Positions 26,646 through 36,138 of a DNA stretch of 64,000 nt are shown here, in pieces. The DNA comes from Pseudogracilibacillus auburnensis (GTDB lineage: Bacteria > Bacillota > Bacilli > Bacillales > Amphibacillaceae), in contig NZ_QJJQ01000002.1 of NCBI RefSeq assembly GCF_003201975.1, forward strand, positions 150,625-214,624. The letters are read 5' to 3'. Numbering within the stretch: position 1 is the stretch's first letter; each line of letters begins with the position of its first letter. The position numbers were made by a program, and so were the translations under genes. The notes under the pieces are model-generated. The model made no database searches, was not told where the DNA came from, and worked only from the letters and a program-made list of their open reading frames with translations.

Positions 26646-27080
26646 CTACTGTTGAGGCGCTGAAGGTGTAGAAATACTCGATAATGCCTGTCCAGCAGCA
26701 TCATTCGATAATTGATCTACTGCAAGATCACCTAAAGCAACAATCCCTACAATTTTCCCGTTTTCAACGACTGGCAAACGACGTATTTGCTGCTGTGCCA
26801 TTAACTGTGCAGCTTGTTGTACGTCCATTTCTGGTGTACCTTGAACAACTTGTTGCGCCGTCATCACCTGGGATATAGGTGTTTGTGCCCCTTCTCCTTG
26901 TGCCGTCGCCCGAAGTGTAATATCCCTGTCTGTTATAATCCCTGTCATCTGTCCACCGCCATTTACAACTGGGATAGACCCAATGTTATATTCGCTCATG
27001 ATAGCTGCTGCTTCCTGAACGGTCTGTGTATCATTTACTGTAACAACATTGGACGACATTATGTTACGTAATTGTTGCAT
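26646..27080 (-). CDS. Tandem CBS-domain protein
   Basis: 144 residues comprising two CBS domains (~1-60 and ~70-128): IMSSNVVTVNDTQTVQEAAA ... GSIPVVN, GIITDRDI, then VMTAQQVVQGTPEMDVQQAA ... RRLPVVENGKIVGIVALGDL. CBS pairs bind adenine nucleotides and act as energy or stress sensors; stand-alone forms in Bacillus (YhcV, YlbB type) have no firm function. A TTG directly precedes the ATG; the ATG at 27080 has GGGAGG at nine bases. Own terminator, so monocistronic. Confidence 0.88.
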   Translation of the reverse strand: MQQLRNIMSSNVVTVNDTQTVQEAAAIMSEYNIGSIPVVNGGGQMTGIITDRDITLRATAQGEGAQTPISQVMTAQQVVQGTPEMDVQQAAQLMAQQQIRRLPVVENGKIVGIVALGDLAVDQLSNDAAGQALSSISTPSAPQQ

Positions 27081-27381
27081 CAATAATTACCTCCCTCATA
27101 TAGTAGAATGGATTAATTTTCAAATATTATGAGAGGAATTTTGCCGTTTTTCCCATTCGTTATTTAAAGCAAAATATCTATCGTCGACTTTACTAAAACC
27201 CCGTTAACAGAAGTACTTTCTATGTGTTCTATTCGTAATGTATTGATTTCCTATTATATTGTTCAGCAGTTTTTCTTCTTGTAAATACCAATCTTTCCAC
27301 ATTGATTATGTTCTCTCAGAATAATCGGAAACAGTTCCCACAATAAAATCCTCCATTTTACTTAGTAAACCTTTTTATCAA

Positions 27382-27409
27382 CAATCCACGCACCCATATA
27401 GGATGCGAC
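27382..27409 (-). CRISPR. Solitary type I-C-like CRISPR repeat remnant
   Basis: Reading the minus strand, GTCGCATCCTATATGGGTGC followed by GTGGATTG matches the type I-C repeat pattern (GTCGC...GGTGCGTGGATTGAAAT) for 28 of the usual 32 bases, including the GCAYCC/GGGTGC stem. The last four bases are TTGA instead of AAAT, like a degenerate terminal repeat. No second repeat is found within ~100 bases either side. It lies 180 bp downstream of a cas7 fragment on the same strand. The rest of 27081-27589 holds no gene. Confidence 0.75.
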
Positions 27410-27589
27410 TGCGAAAAAGTAACAAATTCCCATCTTAAAGAGTTTAATATCTCTAAATTACAGGAAATATGGCTATTATATTCCATATTATCATAAATTT
27501 ACTTCATTTTCGTCAATTAAGCCATCAAATCTTAGTGCGAACCCCTTTATGTTTTCATGTGCACCTTAGGTTCGCACTTACATGCCTAA

Positions 27590-28333
27590 TTAAAATGTAA
27601 CAACTTTATATAACGAAACTCCTTCTGGAAAATCCTCATCAATCGCTACTTCATAATCTTTATAAGAACGGGCAACTTTATCAGTTACCTTTTTTATTTC
27701 AACTTTATCGAATAATTGATGTGATGGTGCATTACCATATATGCTCTCATGTGCAAAAACATACAAGCCTCTACATGCCATACGCCCTTTTGCAGCGGAA
27801 CGATCTAAGTCCCACATATTGATAAGCGACTCCCAAAACACTTCCAAATCTTCTTCACGTACTCCTGTTTGTGTAGCAAATGCTGGTGTGTAAAATCCAT
27901 ATACTTCGTACATCCCATAAGGCAAATAAGCTTTACACCCCATCTGCCCATGGCGTGCTTCTTGTTCATCCTCTGATACAACTGTCTCATTTTTACCATC
28001 TGTTGCATTTGTTAATGCAACACGTGTAATTGTCATATCAAAAGGGGTTACTGGGTCGATCGAACGTGCGAAAGTTAATTGCATCGGTCCACGTACTTGT
28101 CCTGCATTATATTTTTTTGTCGACATGACTGCTCCAAACATGCGTGTATCAAAATATTGTTGACACATCCATTCACGTGCTTCTTTTACCACATCAGCAG
28201 ATTTCTCTTCTGGATCTTCTTCCCCTATTGCTTCAAATGCTTTTCGCTGTTCGTTTGTTAATATTCCACGATTCATAAAATAAATATTAAATCCCGGTTT
28301 ATCACCGCGTGTTATTTGCACATAGTCACGTAC
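27590..28333 (-). pseudogene. cas7: 5'-truncated type I-C cas7 (csd2)
   Basis: C-terminal ~247 codons of Cas7/Csd2, the backbone subunit of type I-C Cascade. Diagnostic stretches: REWMCQQYFDTRMFGAVMST, GQVRGPMQLTFARSIDPVTP, LPYGMYEVYGFYTPAFATQTG, WDLDRSAAKGRMACRGLYVF. Homology begins abruptly at VRDYVQITRGDKPGF; the ~45 N-terminal residues (NPNGDP region) are missing and replaced by the sequence after tcyP. A GTG at 28321 could in principle start translation, but no cas3, cas5, cas8, cas4, cas1 or cas2 is present, so the system is dead. Confidence 0.88.
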
Positions 28334-28406
28334 TCCGATTTATCATATTTACCTGTTCCGCTGACAACTTGGTATATGGTGAAAAAACAAAATAATACAA
28401 TAATAA

Positions 28407-28434
28407 ACAAGAGACACATAAAAGTGCCTCCTGT
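28407..28434 (-). terminator. tcyP terminator
   Basis: Directly after the tcyP stop: ACAGGAGGCAC / GTGTCTCTTGT, an 11-bp stem with two G-U pairs and loop TTTTAT, followed by a long T-rich tail. Its stem mimics a ribosome site and loop ATG, giving a false 35-codon ORF. Confidence 0.8.
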
Positions 28435-29823
28435 TTATACTTCCGCTACCTCGTGTAATTCCGAATCGTTATACATTTTTTGATCAAGTTCATTCGTTAT
28501 TTTTGCAGTAGTCACCCCTGCTGTCATCGACCCACTAACATTAACTGCAGTACGTCCCATATCAATTAATGGTTCAATAGAGATGAGTACACCCGCCAAA
28601 GCAATAGGTAAATTTAATGCAGACAAGACGAGGATGGCTGCAAAAGTTGCCCCTCCACCAACTCCAGCTACTCCAAATGAACTAATGGCAACTATTGCAA
28701 TTAGAGTTAAAATAAATGGTGCATCGATTGGCTGACCGACAGATGGTGCAATCATTACCGCAAGCATAGCAGGGTAAACGCCAGCACAACCGTTTTGACC
28801 GATTGATAACCCAAATGATCCAGCGAAATTTGCAATACCATCAGGTACACCAAGGCGCTTCGTTTGTGTATTAATATTCATCGGCAAAGTGGCAGCGCTT
28901 GAACGTGATGAAAAAGCAAATAGTAACGTTTCAGCTGATTTCTTCATATATGTGAACGGGTTTAATCCGGCGATTGCTAAAATAATTAAATGAATTAGAA
29001 ACATAATGGCAAGTGCAATATAAGATGCGATAACGAATTTCCCGAGACTGAAAATAGATGCAAAATTAGATGTCGCAACCGTCTGCGTAATGATTGCTAA
29101 GATTCCATAAGGCGTAAGCCGTAGAACGATTCTTACGACACCCATAATTAATTCATACAGTGCATCGATACCTGTTTTAATCGTTTGTGCGATTTCTGGT
29201 TTTCTCCGGTTAACAGATAAATAGGCAAACCCTAAGAAAGCCGAGAATATCACGACACCAATCGTCGAAGTGGGGCGAGCACCTGTGAAATCTAAGAATG
29301 GATTACTCGGTAAAAAATCGAGCACTTGGTCGGGTAAAGTACGTTCAGCAATTTCAACAGATGTTTCTTCCATTGAAGCTCCACGCGCTAATTCATCTTC
29401 CCCTTGTATAATTGTTGCTGCATCGAGTCCGAATAATAATGTAACGACAATTCCAATGACCGCCGCAATTGCAGTAGTTCCAATTAAAATACCAAGGATA
29501 CTTGAGGCGATTTTCCCGAAGTTTTGTCCGATTGTCACTTTTGTAAATGCAGCTAAAATGGAAATAAAAACGAGCGGCATCACAATCATCTGTAAAAGCT
29601 TGATGTAACCAGTCCCGACAATTTTAAACCATGGCATTGACTCTGTTATAACAGTCGATTCAGCACCATAGACTAGGTTTAAGACAAGTCCAAAAATGAT
29701 TCCAAGACCAAGCCCAGCGAAAACACGTTTTGAAAAAGAAACCCGCTTCTGTTTCATCCTATACAATAAGGCAATAAAAATAAGTAAAACGAAAATGTTG
29801 ATGAAGATAAATACTGTATTCAA
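28435..29823 (-). CDS. tcyP: L-cystine (dicarboxylate/amino acid:cation) symporter TcyP
   Basis: 462 residues of the DAACS (glutamate/cystine symporter) family, eight membrane helices plus two re-entrant hairpins. Seen: LQMIVMPLVFISILAAFTKV, the serine-rich re-entrant motif FAFSSRSSAATLPMNIN (~310), QNGCAGVYPAMLAV (~345) and the final GRTAVNVSGSMTAGV. Closest known relative is TcyP of Bacillus subtilis, a high-capacity cystine importer. Start is TTG at 29823 behind AAGGAGG; no ATG fits. A strong promoter lies upstream and a terminator follows, so it is monocistronic. Confidence 0.88.
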   Translation of the reverse strand: MNTVFIFINIFVLLIFIALLYRMKQKRVSFSKRVFAGLGLGIIFGLVLNLVYGAESTVITESMPWFKIVGTGYIKLLQMIVMPLVFISILAAFTKVTIGQNFGKIASSILGILIGTTAIAAVIGIVVTLLFGLDAATIIQGEDELARGASMEETSVEIAERTLPDQVLDFLPSNPFLDFTGARPTSTIGVVIFSAFLGFAYLSVNRRKPEIAQTIKTGIDALYELIMGVVRIVLRLTPYGILAIITQTVATSNFASIFSLGKFVIASYIALAIMFLIHLIILAIAGLNPFTYMKKSAETLLFAFSSRSSAATLPMNINTQTKRLGVPDGIANFAGSFGLSIGQNGCAGVYPAMLAVMIAPSVGQPIDAPFILTLIAIVAISSFGVAGVGGGATFAAILVLSALNLPIALAGVLISIEPLIDMGRTAVNVSGSMTAGVTTAKITNELDQKMYNDSELHEVAEV

Positions 29824-29857
29824 AAATTACTACCTCCTTCTTTTTGATGTTATTCAA

Positions 29858-29886
29858 ATTTTAATCAAATTAATACTACCTGTCAA
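29858..29886 (-). promoter_or_regulatory. SigA-type promoter of tcyP
   Basis: Minus strand -35 TTGACA (29881-29886), 17-base spacer, -10 TAAAAT (29858-29863), ending 35 bases before the start codon. Sulfur control by CymR would be expected from B. subtilis; I do not see a convincing CymR box. The gap 29887-30199 shows no gene. Confidence 0.75.
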
Positions 29887-30199
29887 GTGGGATTTAGGAC
29901 TAAGTTAAATCTTATGGATAAATTCCCTTTACACTCTATAAATACATAAACTATAATAAATGTAGAAGAAGCTATTTAATTTTTCTTTCACTATTATAGA
30001 GCTACCAATAATGATTGCTTTTGTATTTAAAGGTTGGGACACAGCATATTTTCTTATGGCATCCCTCAGATTCACTATCACTTAATGGATGGATTTAATT
30101 TGCTAGCGAGGTGGCGATCTCTGCTTTGCAACTGTATTTCTACTTCATTCCGTTTACTTACTTCAAAACTTTAAAAATTCAATTTAACTACAGAGCGAA

Positions 30200-31117
30200 T
30201 TACTCATTTGCAACACCATAAGGTACATGAACGGAGGGAAATTGCTTCGAAATACTTTTAATATGTGTTGTCTGATCATCGAAAAATATATGCGGCTGAT
30301 AGATTTCTAGAACATTACTTTTGTTCATTCCCCCTAAAAAGAAGGCCTCATCGACTCTAATATCCCATTCTCTTAAAGTTGTAACAACACGCTTATGTGC
30401 TGGTGCATTTCTAGCCGTACAGACTGCAATTCGAATCTTCGAATGATAGTCTAATTTTTGTCTCTCCTTTTCTAATTCAGCTTTTTGAATCTTACAAATC
30501 TTTGTTAAGAAATTATACAATGGACCCGTTCCCATTGGTGTACTTCCATGTTTTGATTCGTGTTCACGGTACGCTTCCAGTCCCTTTGTCTGAAACACCT
30601 TTTCAGAAGCATCATCTGCCAATACCGCATCGAAATCAAATGCCATTCGTAATTCACTATCTGCCTCATTATCTTCGTAGTCAGTTTCACTCACATATCC
30701 CGCTGGGAAACCATGTTCAATCGCCTCTCTAACATCATCTTTATTTGCTGAGAGAAACAAGGATGCATTAAAGGCTTCCAAATATTTAAATGGATTTTTA
30801 CCAGTAACAAACACTGCACGAGTAATGTCTAAACCATAATGTTCAATAGAATTAAACACGCGTAAGCCCGTGTCTGGGTCATTTCTAGAAAAAAGAACTA
30901 CCTCAATAGGTTGAGATTCACCATCATTTAAATCTAGTAATCTTTTAACAAGCGGATAGACAACTCCCTGTTGTAAAATTTCAGTCTCATTTTCACGTTG
31001 GTATTTTCGGTACGTGCTCTCTCCCTCTGTAGTAAAAACCTTATCAGATTCTTTTAGGTCGAATAATGCACTCGACGCGATTGCAACAACCAGTTTGCCT
31101 GTAAGATCATAAACCAT
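30200..31117 (-). CDS. Cytosolic 5'-nucleotidase family protein
   Basis: 305 residues of the 5-nucleotidase (NT5C1-like) family. Characteristic stretches: IASSALFDLKESDKVFTTEG, VVLFSRNDPDTGLRVFNSI, RMAFDFDAVLADDASEKVF (HAD-like DxD, ~res. 160) and EAFFLGGMNKSNVLE with FFDDQ near the end. Expected to dephosphorylate nucleoside monophosphates in the cytoplasm. ATG at 31117 with a G-rich ribosome site. Not obviously linked to neighbours. Confidence 0.85.
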   Translation of the reverse strand: MVYDLTGKLVVAIASSALFDLKESDKVFTTEGESTYRKYQRENETEILQQGVVYPLVKRLLDLNDGESQPIEVVLFSRNDPDTGLRVFNSIEHYGLDITRAVFVTGKNPFKYLEAFNASLFLSANKDDVREAIEHGFPAGYVSETDYEDNEADSELRMAFDFDAVLADDASEKVFQTKGLEAYREHESKHGSTPMGTGPLYNFLTKICKIQKAELEKERQKLDYHSKIRIAVCTARNAPAHKRVVTTLREWDIRVDEAFFLGGMNKSNVLEIYQPHIFFDDQTTHIKSISKQFPSVHVPYGVANE

Positions 31118-31691
31118 ACAAATACCCCCCTATTACTTTAGCTAGATTGTAAATGAACTACTTTTACATTGTCAATTTTTACTTTTCAAAATCGTTGATA
31201 AATTCTTTTCGTTTTCCGTTCTTCCTCATCTTTTAGCGGTTCATCATATATTTCTGTTTAAGCAGAAACGACTTGATCCATCTTCTTAGAACTCACCTAC
31301 TCCTACCGTTTATCATTAAAGTACATGGAAATGCTATGATTGCCACTGTATTTTTACTATTAAGTAAACAAACAAAAAAGCCTAACTATTTTATCTGGAT
31401 TGTATTCCTTATAGGCCCTCCAAGTGCAACTACTCCTCCTGTATATAAATCCGAATATATGTCACCCGTAATGCCAAGTCGATGAATTTGATAGTGAATC
31501 CGACGTTCGTTTTTAAAAAAATCTCAAAGTCGCTATCCAAATTCCTTCACCTACTACACGTATTACCGCTCAAGCTGTAATACCATCATCGTAAGATTTG
31601 ATTAAACTTTCCCCCTCCCTAGTTTCAGGAAGAGTGGCTTAAAATGCGTTTTCTTTGTAGAAAATACAGTTTTAAGTATATTAATGAAAAC
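31118..31691. other. Gene-poor stretch with possible gene remnant
   Basis: No supported gene. On the minus strand ~31485-31395 the frame RLGITGDIYSDLYTGGVVAL ends in a stop and looks protein-like, but it has no start or ribosome site. Family not recognised; perhaps the tail of a decayed membrane enzyme. Confidence 0.3.
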
Positions 31692-31748
31692 AAAGAAAGC
31701 AATATCTCTACATGTTACGTACAATGTTTCGACGATATCGCTTTCTTT
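31692..31748. terminator. Bidirectional terminator after the amidohydrolase gene
   Basis: Fifteen-base arms AAAGAAAGCAATATC / GATATCGCTTTCTTT with one mismatch and a long loop; T-rich flanks on both strands. Serves the minus-strand amidohydrolase gene, 46 bases beyond its stop. Confidence 0.7.
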
Positions 31749-31794
31749 TTTATCATAAACAAAATTTTATCACAGATTGATCTAGAATAGTCTT

Positions 31795-32976
31795 TTAAAA
31801 AAGGAGTTCACTGACTATTTTCCCATCCTTCACAATTAGCTTGTCATCTTTTAAAACATGTAAGTCTGTGCAAGGATTCTCATTTAATAGTAACAAATCT
31901 GCCTTCATTCCTTCCGTTAAAGTTCCTCTATCTTCTATTCCTAAACATGACGCAGCAATATTTGTAGAAGATTTTATTACATCGATTGGTTTCATTCCCG
32001 CTTCTTCCATAATTAAAAGTTCCTCAAAATAATACGCAGGGGGTGTTCCAGCTGAGCCGCAGTCTGTACCGGTAGCTATGTTCACTCCTAATTTTACTGC
32101 GTTTTTCAGCATCTCCATATGTGTATCAGTAATCTCTAATGCTTTTTCACGGGCAAAAGCAGGAATCTTTTCATACGTAGATAATCTGCGCATGACTGCC
32201 ATCGTTGGTACTAGGTACATCCCTTTTTCCTTCATTAATTTTAATGCATTAGTATCAGCATATATCCCATGTTCTATTGTGTTTACCCCTGCTTTTATAC
32301 AATTCATAATCCCTTCCAGTCCATCGGCATGTGCAGCTACTTTTTTATTTTTATTATGGGCTTCTTTTACGGCAACTGCAATTTCCTCATACGTTAACTG
32401 TGTATTACCAGGTTCCTCTCCTTCCGTATAAATACCTCCAGTAGCCATTACCTTTATTAGATCAGCACCTTCTTTTAAGATCTTTCTTGCAGCAGTTCTT
32501 ACCCCATCAACTCCATCTGCTTCTCTTCCTAAACTATATACATGCCCTCCAGTTATACTAATAGATGTTCCTGAACTGATGATTGTTGGGCCTTTTAATA
32601 ATTTAGAATTAATAGCATTTCTAACATGAATTGCAGTTCTATCTGGTGATCCAACATCTCTTACCGTTGTGATGCCAAGTTTTAAATAATCTAACGAATG
32701 CTTGTATGCACGTAATGTTACTTCATCATTTTCTAAATGTTCAATAACTGGCATCGGATCAGGGCTTCCATCCCATACCAAGTGAACATGGGCATCGATT
32801 AATCCAGGTATTACGTACTTTCCTTTTCCATCTATAACGGTGTCGGTTGATCCAGGTTCAACATACCCCAGCCCAATTTTAGAAATAGAGTCCCCTTCGA
32901 TAATGATGTAGCAATTTTCTTTCACTTCATCAGAAATTCCATTTATTAAATTACAATTGTTGATAATTAATCTCAC
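31795..32976 (-). CDS. Imidazolonepropionase-like amidohydrolase (prolidase-type)
   Basis: 393 residues of the metal-dependent amidohydrolase superfamily. Metal ligands are visible: VIPGLIDAHVHLVWDG (HxH, ~60), the Lys of DLIKVMATGG (~175), His of VAAHADGLEG and NTIEHGIYAD, and Asp of ATGTDCGSAGTPP. Related proteins hydrolyse Xaa-Pro dipeptides, imidazolones or carbamates. The frame opens at 33021, but the only ribosome site (GGAGG) points to the GTG at 32976. Downstream of a sodium symporter and divergent from a LysR regulator, so likely degrades the imported compound. Confidence 0.85.
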   Translation of the reverse strand: MRLIINNCNLINGISDEVKENCYIIIEGDSISKIGLGYVEPGSTDTVIDGKGKYVIPGLIDAHVHLVWDGSPDPMPVIEHLENDEVTLRAYKHSLDYLKLGITTVRDVGSPDRTAIHVRNAINSKLLKGPTIISSGTSISITGGHVYSLGREADGVDGVRTAARKILKEGADLIKVMATGGIYTEGEEPGNTQLTYEEIAVAVKEAHNKNKKVAAHADGLEGIMNCIKAGVNTIEHGIYADTNALKLMKEKGMYLVPTMAVMRRLSTYEKIPAFAREKALEITDTHMEMLKNAVKLGVNIATGTDCGSAGTPPAYYFEELLIMEEAGMKPIDVIKSSTNIAASCLGIEDRGTLTEGMKADLLLLNENPCTDLHVLKDDKLIVKDGKIVSELLF

Positions 32977-33059
32977 TTTATTGTCGCCTCCGTAGCTTTT
33001 ATACATATTGCACTGAATCATAGTCTACTTTGAGTAGTCTGATTACTATAATCTTGTTT

Positions 33060-34451
33060 TTACTTTGCGAAAAATGCATCTGCATTTTCAGAGTCAGAAT
33101 GCTTGGTAATTAAGGATACAAGTACTAATAGGATAAGAGAAGTTGTAGCGCCAATATAAATAGTTGGAATGCTAGAATTCACGCCGAATTCCCAAATTAG
33201 CGTCGAAAGCAACCCTCCAGAAATAGAAGCAACTGCCCCCTTATACGTTGCACCTCTCCATAGAAAAGCTGCTAGAATCGGGAAGAATACCCCTGCACCA
33301 TAAACTGTATAACCTACAAGCATAAATCTTAAAAATGTATCAAACCATAATGCCCCTGCAAGACCAATAAGTCCTAATACGACAACAGCAATCCGAGTGA
33401 TAATTAATATTTGTTTGTCTGTTGCGTCTTTATTAATAAATCGATTATATAGGTCTTTAGAAATATTTGTTGCTGGGGATAACAAGTAAGAGTCAGCAGT
33501 CGACATAACAATTGATAAAATTGCAAGCAATAGAATCATACCTAAAAATGGATTTAATAATTCTGTTGCAATAACGTAAACAGCTAGATCAGGGTTTATA
33601 TCAGGAAACATGACAGCAGAAGAAACAGCAATCACAAAAACTAATAACATGACCGTTACTCCCCCGATTAATCCAAGTACAGCCCCTTTTCGTGCAACTG
33701 ATGCAGACTTAGCTGAATACATCCTTTGATATAAATTTTGGTCTACAGTTGCTAGCATTAAAAATGGAAGTGCGATCGCTAATGCTCCAGATAGACCAAG
33801 TCCTCCAGTAAGTTCAAAGTGAGATGATGGTAAATTTATCTCCCAACCAGAAAAGCCACCAGCAGAACTGAATGCAATAGGGGCGGCGATCAGTAGCCCA
33901 ATTAACAACATTGCATACTGTAAGACATCTGTATAAGCTACCGAATACATCCCACCCATAACAGTATAAAAAATGACTAAGAGTGCGCCAATAATTGCTC
34001 CAATCTTTGGATCGATGTTTGTCACCGCTTCCAAAACATACGACATTGCTTTAATTTGTGATCCAACAATACCAGTAAAAGCGATAATAATGGTTACGGA
34101 ACCAATTACTTTAGCAATAGGCCCATATCTTAATTCTAAAAGATCTGGTACCGTATATAAATTTAATCTGCGTAGCTTTTTAGATATAGCAATAACAATA
34201 GAGATAGCAGCTGTACCACCTAAAACCCACCAAAGTGCTCCAAAACCATTGGAATAGGAAATGTTTGCATGACCAACTACAGTACCAGCACCAAGCCACC
34301 CAGCAATAATTGTTCCAGTTAGTACAGGAAGTGTCAATCCTCTACCTGCAACTAAATAGTGATCCGAGTCCTTCGCTTTTCCGGCTCCAACGAAACCGAT
34401 AATGATTAAAATAATTAAATAAACTATCATTCCGATTAAAAAAATGTTCAT
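33060..34451 (-). CDS. Sodium:solute symporter (SSS family)
   Basis: 463 residues, ~13 membrane helices. Family motifs: YLVAGRGLTLPVLTGTIIAG, GGMYSVAYTDVLQYAMLL (~175) and LLLAILSIVMSTADSYLLSP (~310). Imports an organic solute with sodium; specificity unknown. ATG at 34451 behind GAAGGGAAGG. First gene of a two-gene operon with the amidohydrolase, divergent from a LysR regulator. It is a different subfamily from the symporter at the start of the window. Confidence 0.9.
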   Translation of the reverse strand: MNIFLIGMIVYLIILIIIGFVGAGKAKDSDHYLVAGRGLTLPVLTGTIIAGWLGAGTVVGHANISYSNGFGALWWVLGGTAAISIVIAISKKLRRLNLYTVPDLLELRYGPIAKVIGSVTIIIAFTGIVGSQIKAMSYVLEAVTNIDPKIGAIIGALLVIFYTVMGGMYSVAYTDVLQYAMLLIGLLIAAPIAFSSAGGFSGWEINLPSSHFELTGGLGLSGALAIALPFLMLATVDQNLYQRMYSAKSASVARKGAVLGLIGGVTVMLLVFVIAVSSAVMFPDINPDLAVYVIATELLNPFLGMILLLAILSIVMSTADSYLLSPATNISKDLYNRFINKDATDKQILIITRIAVVVLGLIGLAGALWFDTFLRFMLVGYTVYGAGVFFPILAAFLWRGATYKGAVASISGGLLSTLIWEFGVNSSIPTIYIGATTSLILLVLVSLITKHSDSENADAFFAK

Positions 34452-34671
34452 TTATTCATTCCTTCCCTTCTTTTGTTATCCGAGAGAAAATAAAAACTGT
34501 CTCAAATAGACGCATTGCAAAAATAATGAAATGTAAATGATGCTGAATGACTATTTCATCGTATTTTCCTCCTTCCCCCAATAAATATGGGCAGTGTTTT
34601 TAGATAATTTGGTGAATTGAAGATAATGATAATAATATATATTCAAACCTTCAATTTGTCTAATATATTAA

Positions 34672-34700
34672 TTGACTTACACTGATATGAAATATATATT
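34672..34700 (+). promoter_or_regulatory. Promoter of the plus-strand lysR gene
   Basis: -35 TTGACT (34672-34677), 17-base spacer, -10 TATATT (34695-34700). The divergent region 34452-34671 presumably holds the symporter promoter and LysR sites; I see no clear operator. Confidence 0.65.
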
Positions 34701-34774
34701 AATAGAAAAGTACAATCACATTAATTGAGGATTCTGTATTCATTTTATGTATAAAAAGGAATGGAGTGGTTTGC

Positions 34775-35674
34775 TTGCAATTTCATCAAATAAAGTATTT
34801 TATTGCCGTAGCTGAAACATTACATTTTGGTAATGCCGCAAAAAAATTAAATATGTCGCAACCTCCACTAAGCCAACAAATTCAAAAGCTGGAAGAGAGT
34901 TTGGAAGTGAAATTATTCAATCGAACGAAACGTAATGTAGAATTAACAGAGGCAGGAAGTGTTTTCTTACAAGAGGCTTATAAAATAATGGAACAAATTG
35001 AATCTTCTACTGATAAGATTAAGCAACATTCGAATGGGGAAATTGGAGAATTAATATTGGGTTATTCTAGTTATTCTATTTTTGATGTATTGCCGATGAT
35101 ATTAGATACGTTTTATAAGCTTTATCCAACTGTCGAGGTAAAACTAAAGCATTTAAGTACTGCTAAGCAAATCGAGGCTTTCGAAAACTCTGAAATTCAA
35201 GTAGGTTTATTATGTCCACCTATTGATCAAACAAATTTGAACTTAGAACTTATCTACAGTCAACCTTTTATAGTTGCGTTGCCATCAAATCATCCATTGT
35301 CTAGGGATAATAAAAATGAATCTTTACATATAAGTGAACTTTCAAATTGTCCCTTTATTTTGACACCTAGAAGCATTGGAACTGGTTATTATGATTCAAT
35401 TATTAACTTATGCTTTGATGCACATTTCAGTCCAAAAGTTGTTCAAGAAGTAAATGATTTACATGAACTCATATCATTAGTATCTACAGGACTCGGAGTT
35501 TCAATTGTACCAGAATCCCTCATCCAATATAAAAAAAGCAATGTTGTATTTAAACGATTAAATAATGACCAATTCAAAGTAGATACGGCTCTAGTTTACA
35601 AAAATACTGAAACTTCTCCAGTTGTATACAACTTCATTGACATAGCAAGGAGGATTTTGAGGGATACGGTGTAA
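34775..35674 (+). CDS. LysR-family transcriptional regulator
   Basis: 299 residues. N-terminal winged helix (FHQIKYFIAVAETLHFGNAA ... LNMSQPPLSQQIQKLEE, residues 1-60) and a C-terminal effector-binding domain of the BenM/CynR type (~90-295; LVSTGLGVSIVPESL). The frame opens nine bases earlier at GTG, but TTG at 34775 has GGAG at eight bases and gives the classic LysR start. Divergent from the symporter-amidohydrolase operon and therefore its likely regulator. Confidence 0.88.
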   Translation: MQFHQIKYFIAVAETLHFGNAAKKLNMSQPPLSQQIQKLEESLEVKLFNRTKRNVELTEAGSVFLQEAYKIMEQIESSTDKIKQHSNGEIGELILGYSSYSIFDVLPMILDTFYKLYPTVEVKLKHLSTAKQIEAFENSEIQVGLLCPPIDQTNLNLELIYSQPFIVALPSNHPLSRDNKNESLHISELSNCPFILTPRSIGTGYYDSIINLCFDAHFSPKVVQEVNDLHELISLVSTGLGVSIVPESLIQYKKSNVVFKRLNNDQFKVDTALVYKNTETSPVVYNFIDIARRILRDTV

Positions 35675-35685
35675 AGTTGATTCTC

Positions 35686-35747
35686 GACCCCGCCTGAGCC
35701 AGCGGGGTCTTCGGACTCATGGGTCTTTGATGCTTGTGCCATCAAAG
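35686..35747 (+). terminator. Double hairpin downstream of lysR
   Basis: GACCCCGC / GCGGGGTC (35686-35709) is GC-rich and unlike its surroundings; CTTTGATG / CATCAAAG follows (35725-35747). Neither has a good T-tract, so termination is only probable. Confidence 0.45.
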
Positions 35748-35752
35748 AGTGT

Positions 35753-36138
35753 TTACTTGTCCTTAAAAATCGATTGCTGAGGTAATTGTTCATTTAAAAG
35801 TCGAATTAATGAATTAATGTACATATAGATGCTAACTGTTGAGTGGTAATTACCTTCAACCTGTCTTTGCTCCACTACGACAACAGGGCTTAAATTGCGC
35901 ATAAGATCGGCATGGGGTTTTTCGTACCTTGGCATCTGATTTCTAATATAAAGAGGATAATTCAACTTCATTTGTCTTCTGCTTTCTGTTGCTAACGTAT
36001 CAAAAACAACCGAGCTCTTTCCTGAGCCGGAAGACCAGTAAATACAGTGATTTTTTCTTTTGGTATATTTACATCAATATTTTTTAAGTTATTTTCTTTA
36101 AGCCCTCTTAAAATGATTTCATCTTTTATTTCCGACAC
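35753..36138 (-). pseudogene. Fragment of a UvrA-like ABC ATPase, frameshifted and 3'-truncated
   Basis: About 125 codons of the N-terminus of a UvrA-type protein (probably the drug-resistance UvrA2 class). GTG at 36138 behind AGAAGGGATG; frame 1 reads EIILRGLKENNLKNIDVNIP and KEKITVFTG, then a shift near 36030 breaks the Walker A; frame 2 continues SGSGKSSVVFDTLATESRRQ and MRNLSPVVVVEQRQVEGNYHS. It stops after NEQLPQQSIF, whereas intact proteins run to about 750-950 residues. Clearly non-functional. Confidence 0.75.

Noticed and set aside
27410..27480. A second CRISPR repeat next to the solitary one
   Set aside because: No sequence resembling the repeat occurs at spacer distance on either side, so no array can be claimed.
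28327..28434. 35-codon ORF (MCLLFIIVLFCFF...) directly after tcyP with an apparent AGGAGG site
   Set aside because: The apparent ribosome site and ATG are the stem and loop of the tcyP terminator; the hydrophobic stretch is its T-rich tail.
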